64,000 nt of DNA, taken from the NCBI GenBank assembly GCA_037074705.1, contig CM073590.1, positions 36,293,895 to 36,357,894 on the forward strand, in the 5' to 3' direction. The DNA comes from Zhengitettix transpicula. Lineage: Eukaryota; Arthropoda; Insecta; Orthoptera; Tetrigidae. The notes below the pieces were generated by a model, which had not been told where the DNA came from, ran no database searches, and saw nothing but the letters and a program-made list of their open reading frames with translations. Within the stretch, counting starts at the first letter, position 1. Each line of letters starts with the position of its first letter. Made by a program: the position numbers and the translations under genes. Positions 57,536 to 64,000 of the stretch are shown one piece after another.

Positions 57536-57852
57536 GACTAACAAAAATAGTATTAGCTCGTTACTTCTTATCAACTCATTTCTGGAATTCACGACGCCGA
57601 ATAATTATCATTAGGCATGACTGGAGCTCTGATGTTTCTCAGTTGATCTATAGTTATTAACTATTCCTCTCCGCTCTCCTAAACTGAAGTGCCGTAGAAA
57701 TAGAAAATTTTTCTAGACGTTATGAAACAAATCCAACCACTAGATAAATTATAAATAAATTGAGTTGTTTTTTTAATACATATAATGAAATTAATAATTT
57801 GTCTTCAACTTGAATAAAAAATAAAATGAAAGGAAATAGAAGATAAAAAAAT
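57536..57852. other. AT-rich DNA, nothing recognised
   Basis: A 65-aa minus frame (57720-57917) crosses into the adjacent SINE-like copy and is not a gene. Confidence 0.5.
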
Positions 57853-58318
57853 ATTTTTTTTAGGTAATAGGCTACATGTGGGTAATCCACGTGGTGGCAA
57901 CTCTCCTTTAATTGCATAGGAAGGGATTGAAAGGGGGGATGCGGAAGGGTAGAGGAAGGTAGCCAGGGTAAACTAGGGCCCCCGGGCTATCGTTTAAGGA
58001 TCCTACCCGGCAATTCGCCTATAAGTGATGCAGGGAAAACCCTAGAAAACCTACATCAGGTAGGTCGGGCATTTGGTACTTGTCCCACGCCGTTCCGATG
58101 GCGGGAGAGGGGTTGGGTGTGGATTCGCAGCTTTCCATCGCCGTGCCTTGACAGGTTTAGGAGGCAGCTGGCCGACTATTCCAATAGGAATAGCGGACAA
58201 CTCTTACCGTATGCCCAATGTCTGCGACCGAGGTGACTGGGCATGTGGGAACCTTAGTTAAAAAAATCGGAGAGATATGAAGGCATCCCCAAAGGTAGCC
58301 TCCACCAGAGCTCCAAGA
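57853..58318 (-). repeat. SINE-like family copy 6
   Basis: Sense minus; tail end at 'ttttttttaggtaataggctac'. It contains all central blocks ('gggcccccgggctat', 'catcaggtaggtcgggcat', 'ggcagctggccgactattcc') and ends near 'cccaaaggtagcctccacc', before the hairpin region. A short deletion removes part of the 'cggaacatacacctctcaaa' segment. Confidence 0.85.
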
Positions 58319-58479
58319 TTAAAAATAAATACACTCGGTTTATATTAGCAACACGCGGTGAAAACAGTGAGAATATTTGTTTATAAATTTGTTTCAAATA
58401 TTAATATTGTATCACATAAAATGTTCAGTTCTACACCGAATCGATACTGAACAGATTTTTAAATAATTTTATTGTATCG

Positions 58480-59165
58480 GAAAACGTATTTTTCTCAAAG
58501 CTGCTTAAAGGAGACATTTTATACGTTGACACCACCAAATCTAGTTTCTTCCAAAAACATCACCAACGAAAAGAGTCCTTCTGCAACTCTCTCTAATGAC
58601 ATTACCGACATACTGACGTCTTAGGTCACCGATTCATCTCAAATGGTAGGAGTAGTGGAACAACCTGGAATTAATTCAAATGAAGAGCAATTAGCATTTT
58701 CTTCCCAAACCTCCGTCAATAAAAAAGAGAACTTCTGAATCTCTCTCTCTAGTCACATCACCGACATATCGGACATCACTGATTTTCCAAAACTCGAACA
58801 AACTGCTATAATTAAACCAACGAAGAAAACTAAACATATGTCATCTACGCATAAATTCTTGAACATGGAGGAAGCTCTAGAAATGGCAATGGACTCATAT
58901 AAATCGGAAGAGAAGGATCTCAACTTAACTTTCGATTAAGCTAGATGTCCAATTGTTAGTGTGGCTGGAATCAAAAACCCGTGCAGTTCGCTATGGGATT
59001 ATAATACTCCACCGGACACACATTTCTCAAGTTTATATCAATTATGTACATAGTGGCGAAAGACAGAAGAATAAAGACAATATTAACAAAGAGACTTGCA
59101 TTACAGTCATTACAAAACTCCTCAGACCAAGATTATTCCTCATGAGAATGTTTTAATTTAAGCAT
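58480..59165 (+). pseudogene. Unidentified coding relic with an internal duplication
   Basis: Protein-like frames are interrupted by stops. One frame gives DISDITDFPKLEQTAIIKPTK and continues through HKFLNMEEALEMAMDSYKSE to a stop at 58937. Two related segments about 150 bp apart (58553-58640 and 58706-58790) share 'aa(a)agag(t/a)(c/a)cttctg', 'ctctctct', 'catcaccgacat' and a similar Ile-Thr-Asp rich translation. The acidic, Ser/Thr-rich composition recalls N-terminal ORF1 or gag regions of retroelements, but no zinc knuckle or RT follows. The function is unknown. Confidence 0.3.
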
Positions 59166-59454
59166 GTACAGTCACCAAAACAATTTTTTATTGACGCGAC
59201 TCTAAACGTTCCAATAAAATACAAAACACCCGAATGCGTTTGACTTCCTCGAAACATTTTTGCAGGGAAAAGTTGAATTTCTACATACTTGTAGTACAGC
59301 TGTTCAATTATTAGACTATCGTAACTATGTTACACACAAATGGTTATTGTTTCAAATTTGTGACCTCGAGTCAAAACTTAGAGTTTTCGTGAAGAAATAA
59401 TAAAGTATTTACGAAACTATAAACATTTCGTTTGAATTAAAAGTACATTTATAT

Positions 59455-60115
59455 CCTGGAATACGCACTTCATGAAATTCTACAACACACAGAGCAATAG
59501 AAAAGTTGCGTACATTTACATTACAAAATATTTTCAAAACTGCCGTCTTGTTCATTCGTTTTACGATGTTTACACTGATAATTATTAATCTGCGTTGTTA
59601 TGTTCATCGTCCAGTGTGTGCTGTCTGTTAATATAAACCTTTCCTTTAACGTTACCTCTCAGGAAAAAATCATGAGAACGTGGGCGTCATAATCCTTTGA
59701 AAATTAGACATCTGTCAAAAAACTCGCGTAACAAAGGCATTGCTTAATTGGATGTGTGACATGTGACACCGCCATTCTGCAACCAACAACCATGTTCATC
59801 GATTTCAAGCAACGAAATAAATAGTATTATGTCTTGGTACACAACACTGTTCGTGTAGTTTGAAAGAAAATATAGTCCAGTATTTGACGACGTGATACGT
59901 CACACAACACTCAAATTTTGACAGGGAAAGGGTTTTTCTTAAAAGCCATGAGGATTTCCGGTTGACCAAACTCTTGAGTTTTGACTGTTCACATATCCAC
60001 TAAGGTGAAACCAAGCCTTATCTCTAAAGAAAACACGGTCAAGCACTACAATTTCAATACAGACGTCATGTGATCCGCACACATTTCAATGATCCCCAAT
60101 AGTGGTTATGCCAAT
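59455..60115 (-). pseudogene. Mariner-like (Tc1/mariner superfamily) transposase C-terminal relic
   Basis: The minus strand reads VFFRDKAWFHLSGYVNSQNSRVW (relatives have VxFSDEAxFHLSGYVNxQNxRxW; the first catalytic Asp is kept), then GNPHGF. Next comes DEHGCWLQNGGVTCHTS (usually FQQDGATxHT; second catalytic Asp changed to Asn). Then LLREFFDRCLIFKGL and RPRSHDFFLRGNVKGKVY (usually WPPRSPDLTPxDFFLWGxLKxxVY, with the PDLTPx part deleted). Stops occur throughout. The N-terminal DNA-binding region is not identified upstream (above 60115), where a SINE-like copy begins at 60314. The enzyme family performs cut-and-paste transposition at TA sites; this copy is inactive. Confidence 0.8.
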
Positions 60116-60313
60116 GGTGCTATCTTGAGGTAGCCAATATAAATAATCATACAAAAACTATTATTTACATAAACATTTATTTCGATGTCCGCGACTTTTC
60201 GATCTCTGTATGATTATAATAAATCTCTAAACAATAACAATTCATTTAAAAGTGAAGTGACCGTTTTTGGATGTAAATATTTTAAACCATTCTATCTGTG
60301 TATACTCCACTGG

Positions 60314-60885
60314 GGGGTGTAGACAGGCTATGTATAGGGTAATCCACATAGTGGCAACTCCCCTCTTATAGCATAGGAAAGGGATTTGAAAGGGGGGATG
60401 CGGAAGGGTAGAGGAAGGTAGCCAAGGGTTAACTAGGGCCCCCGGGCTATAGTTTAAAAATCCTACCCGGCATTCGCCTAAAAATAATGCAGGGAAACCC
60501 CTAAAAAAACCTGCATCAGGTAGGTCGGGCATTGGGTACTTGTCCCACGCCCTTCCGATAGCGGGAGAGGAGTTTGCTGTGGGGACGCAGCATTTCCTTC
60601 TCCGTACCTCGACCAGTTTAGGAGGCAGCTGGCCGACTATTCCAATGGGAATAGCGGACAACTCTTACTGTATGCCCAAGGTCTGTGACCCCGGAACATA
60701 CACCTCTCAAAACAGGCCGAGGTGCCTCGGCTTGTGGGAACCTTAGTTCCTTAGAGGAAAAGGCATCCCCAAAGGTAGCCCCTTCGTATCTCTCCTACAA
60801 GGTTCTGCCTACGAGAGAATATCCCTCGCATGTACTGCCTGCGAGAGAATAGCCCTCGCAGACTCTCGTTAGGTCTCCTACAAGC
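60314..60885 (-). repeat. SINE-like family copy 7, with doubled hairpin
   Basis: Sense minus. The tail side has the subfamily variant 'tgtagacaggctatgtatagg'. The 5' end (60795-60880) contains two hairpin modules: one 'gcctacgagagaatatccctcgca' and one 'CTGCGAGagaatagccCTCGCAG'. The 139-codon frame 60242-60661 (-) runs through it and contains GQLPPKLVEVRRRKCCVP, SSPAIGRAWDKYPMPDLPDAG and SPGALVNPWLP. It matches the frames in copies 5 and 8. Confidence 0.9.
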
Positions 60886-61400
60886 TTTTTTTTAGGGCAA
60901 CAGGCTACATGAGGGTGATCCACATTGGGCAACTCCCCTTTAATAGCATAGGAAGGGATTAGAAAGGGGGGATGTGGAAGGGTAGAGGAAGGTAGCCAAG
61001 GGTTACTAGGGCCCCCGGGCTATGGTTTAAGGATCCTACCCGGCATTCGCCTAAAGAAATGCAGGGAAAACCCTAGAAAAACCTGCATCGGGTAGGTCGG
61101 GCATTGGGTACTTGTCCCACGCCCTTCCGATAGCGGGAGAGGAGTTTGCTGTGGGGACGCAGCATTCCCTTCTTCGTGCCTCGACCAGTTTAGGAGGCAG
61201 CTGGCCGACTATTCCAATGGGAGTAGCGAACAACTCTTACCGTATGCCTCGGCATGTGGGAACCTTAGTTCAAAAACGGAGATGAAAGGGCATACCCAAA
61301 GGCAGCCCCTTCGTATCTCTCCTAAAAGGTTCTGCCTGCGAGAGAAAATCCCTCGCAGGTTACCTGCGAGAGAATCCTCTCGCAGGCTTGGCTAATTATC
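60886..61400 (-). repeat. SINE-like family copy 8, tandem to copy 7
   Basis: Sense minus, starting 'ttttttttagggcaacaggctac' immediately next to copy 7 in the same orientation, as with copies 3 and 4. The 5' end (about 61336-61390) has two hairpins, CTGCGAG-agaaaatcc-CTCGCAG and CTGCGAGAG-aatc-CTCTCGCAG. A lone half-module ('cctgcgagagattc') appears at about 61450. The 60-codon frame 61051-61233 keeps GQLPPKLVEARRRECCVP in frame. Confidence 0.9.
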
Positions 61401-61954
61401 TCCTACAAGCATTCCATGCTCTATCACATACGTACAGTGGAGACCATCACCTGCGAGAGATTCTATATATTTTGGAAGTATTTGACTTATACAAGGGAAA
61501 TATATTCGATTCACCATTATATTCTAATTTCAGGTCCAAATTGTCAAGTTGTTTTCTAATATATTTTAAAAAAAATACCTATTAAATTCGCAAGTAAAAG
61601 ATCTTTCATGATATATTAAAATAATATTTCAATAAACAATGCCAAAGGTTCCATTAATACTTAATAAATTTAAGTGTAATGTAGTTAGTAAACAATAATA
61701 AACAGTATAAATTGCTATGCAAATAGTACAAAATGTAAAAGTTTTAATACGTTAAAATCATAAAGTTTTGTTAGTATCAGTAAATAAATAATATAAAATG
61801 TAATAGATTTTTTTTATCGGCAAACAATAAGTATTTAAAAATTAAAAATGAATGAAGTAAGATGGGAACTGTAGTTTTTATAGAAAATTATATTATCTCC
61901 CTTATGGATCTAAATATTAACTTAAAACTATTAAATAAAGCAAAGCGTAATTCA
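61401..61954. other. AT-rich DNA, nothing recognised
   Basis: Apart from the half hairpin module near 61450, no motif is supported. Confidence 0.5.
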
Positions 61955-62912
61955 GAGGAGAAAATTTCACAGAAGTTCGTACACTTTTTCTCTGTGATCA
62001 GAAAACAAACACTGTTGGGGTGAAACACGTCTACCACCCCCGGGAGCGGGGATGGAGAAAATTAAACATGCTAAAACAGTCGATATTAGAGTCGGATAAA
62101 TATTTTTATGGGTCAAAGTGATTGATAGAGTTTCTACCGATGTTATCTGAGTATAATTTCAACCCCTTACAGCATAGGAAAGGAGCATCCTTAGGGAAGG
62201 GGGTGGTCGGGAGTTACAAGAAAAGAATGGGAATACAACCGAGATTGGAGTAAAATCCAGGGTTATTAATGTCGTTGAGTTTAATTATGACATTGACTTG
62301 GCTATTTAACCCCCAGGGGCGGGAGTGGACGGGGGTGGAAATTATGAAACATACAATCACGGGTATTATTGTTTAATAAATATTTTCAAGGGTTAATTAG
62401 ATTGATAGTATTTCTACCGATGTTGTGTGTGTAAAATTTAAATCTATTTTGCCATGAGAGGGGAGCACACTTAGGGGTTGGGGTCGAAGGTTGTGTAAAT
62501 ATGCTAGAAAACAATCTTTAAGTCGGATAAAATTTTTTAGGGGTCAGAAAGTTTGATAGTGTGTTTACCGATGTTATCTGCATTGTAAAGGAGCACTCTT
62601 AGGGGTGAGCGTGGATGGTCGTTGAAAGCAAAAAACGGGAATACAATCGAGAATAGCGTCTTATCCAAGTTTAAGGAAGTCGCTGAGTTTAATTATGAGA
62701 TTCAATTGGCGATTTAACCCCCAGGTGCAGGTGTCCGGGGGTGGAAATTTTCAAACATGTTAAACTCTCTATATTTGCGCGTAATAAATGATTGTCGTGG
62801 TTAATTGGATTGATAGTATTTCTACCGGTGTTGCGTGCGTAAAATATCAAACCCCTTCGTTTTGTGAGATCCGCACGTTTTGGGGTGGGGGTGGAGGAGA
62901 GATACAATAAAT
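61955..62912 (+). repeat. Short G-rich array, 3' end missing
   Basis: The left boundary shares 'gatcagaaaacaaacactgt' and 'ggggtgaaacac' with the array at 6.29 kb. The units show the same landmarks ('aatttcaaccccttacagca', 'gagattggagtaaaatccag', 'ggggtggaaatt', 'gatagtatttctaccgatg') with spacing near 280 bp. Unlike the copies ending at 7357 and 54992, it stops inside a unit after 'ggggtggaggagagatacaat', so the CTAG terminus is absent. Confidence 0.75.
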
Positions 62913-64000
62913 TATGACAATGTAGTTTATTCAGGTGCTGAAAAGTATAATACTGTTATACTTTATTAATTATCAACTTAAGGAATTAATAATATTGTTT
63001 GTAGCAGTGAATCACAGAAATTATTTTACGGAAATTAATTAATTTAACGCGGACAGTATTTTTAATTAATAAAATATAGGGATTCATTGACGTTATTTAG
63101 TCTTTTGCGATTCTATTATTTACATTTCATTGATCTCTGTGAGCTATATTTAAGAGGGGGATGGATTTTTCATCCTTTGAAATCCCGTTTGTTTGCTAAG
63201 ATCATATCGTCCACCAAAAGGACTCAAGGAGAAGTAGATGAAAATTCCTTGGCAATATTTGCGTTCTTCTTTAAAGTCGTGGGCAAATATTTGTGAATCT
63301 CTCACAGCATTTACGCGGGGGATCGAGTATCTGTAGACTGTTTGGCGTATAATTCGCTATATCCGCTGTTATTCTTTCGAAAACTCCGATCATCAAACGC
63401 TGTTTGAAACTTATAGGCAAAATATATTCAAAAGTAAATGCAAAAAATAAATGGTAGTCATTCCGTCCCATCCATCACTTTATTTACTTTTCGATTCAGG
63501 ATGGATTCATTAAAAGTTTCACTATAGGAGTACGGCTATCACAACGGCGTTCGGAAAATGAACAGTTTATCAGCCGTAATATTTTCATCAGTGAATCTTA
63601 ATGTTTTGATATGAATTGATAATCAATTATTTCATAGCATTTAATAATACTTTCCTCTGTGATGGTTATTTAAAAAATATAAAACTCCTATAGTACGTAT
63701 TTCTTTTCTTGGAAGGTACGTTTTTTAATTGAATCTCAAATTGCGCCCTACATTAAATTAAATACCATTTCATATGCACTTCGTTTCCGGCACATGAAAT
63801 AATACTAGATAATTAAATGTATACAAATCCAAATTATGCTTTACAAATTTTTAATTTGTCTATTTTCCTTGTCACAAAAGAATCTGGGTGAGTAGCTTTT
63901 GATGTATCTAGATGAAAAGAGTGGTTAACGCACGCATAAACGACTAACAAACAAGTTAAAGTTATAAATAATAAAGGAGACAACAATCACATTAAAAATA
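62913..64000. other. AT-rich DNA, nothing recognised
   Basis: Frames 63087-63296 (+) and 63271-63471 (-) overlap antisense and show no motif. A faint resemblance of 'aattaataatattgtttgta' near 62984 to the array centre at 50720 is too short to interpret. Confidence 0.45.

Overview
The window reads as AT-rich nuclear DNA of an animal, most likely an insect or other arthropod with a large, repeat-filled genome. No bacterial gene organisation is present. There are no long open frames, no operons, no rRNA and no convincing tRNA gene, and I could not identify a single intact host protein-coding exon. What can be supported is an accumulation of transposable-element relics: Penelope-like elements (PLEs), several non-LTR retrotransposon fragments (R2-like, RNase H-bearing I/Jockey-like, and two others), Tc1/mariner transposase relics, a tRNA-derived SINE, a polymorphic SINE-like family with at least eight copies, a Helitron-like non-autonomous element, and long arrays of a degenerate G-rich unit that end in the same Helitron-like terminus. 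The species is not established by the sequence.

Layout. 0-5 kb: featureless AT-rich DNA with one SINE-like copy (2.4 kb). 5.3-7.4 kb: a roughly 0.9 kb element followed by a short G-rich array with a Helitron-type 3' end. 8.5-9.4 kb: a PLE 3' fragment between inverted terminal repeats. 10.0-10.3 kb: a coiled-coil reading frame on the minus strand. 10.77-12.20 kb: a Helitron-like element with both ends visible. 14.6-16.5 kb: an R2-like endonuclease relic followed by an RNase H LINE relic. 18.9-19.2 kb: a CpG-rich promoter-like island. 23.1-24.4 kb: two PLE 3' ends in inverted orientation. 25.0-27.1 kb: SINE, unidentified coding relic, Tc1-like relic. 29.5-33.4 kb: a long inverted-repeat pair enclosing a SINE-like copy, followed by an inverted pair of PLE termini. 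35.8-39.2 kb: tandem SINE-like copies and two LINE relics of opposite orientation. 42.0-44.25 kb: the best PLE, with reverse transcriptase and GIY-YIG motifs. 46.08-54.99 kb: an 8.9 kb head-to-head pair of G-rich arrays. 55.4-63 kb: PLE termini, further SINE-like copies, a mariner-like relic and another short array.

The parts do not work together as a pathway. The biologically interesting content is architectural: a near-symmetrical array bounded on both sides by Helitron 3' termini; PLE terminal repeats that recur as inverted pairs and carry hammerhead-ribozyme-like cores; a SINE-like family whose 5' end carries a variable number of small hairpins; and a 149-bp segment present both inside a Helitron-like element and 3.4 kb away as an independent copy. 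All homology calls rest on motif recognition by eye.
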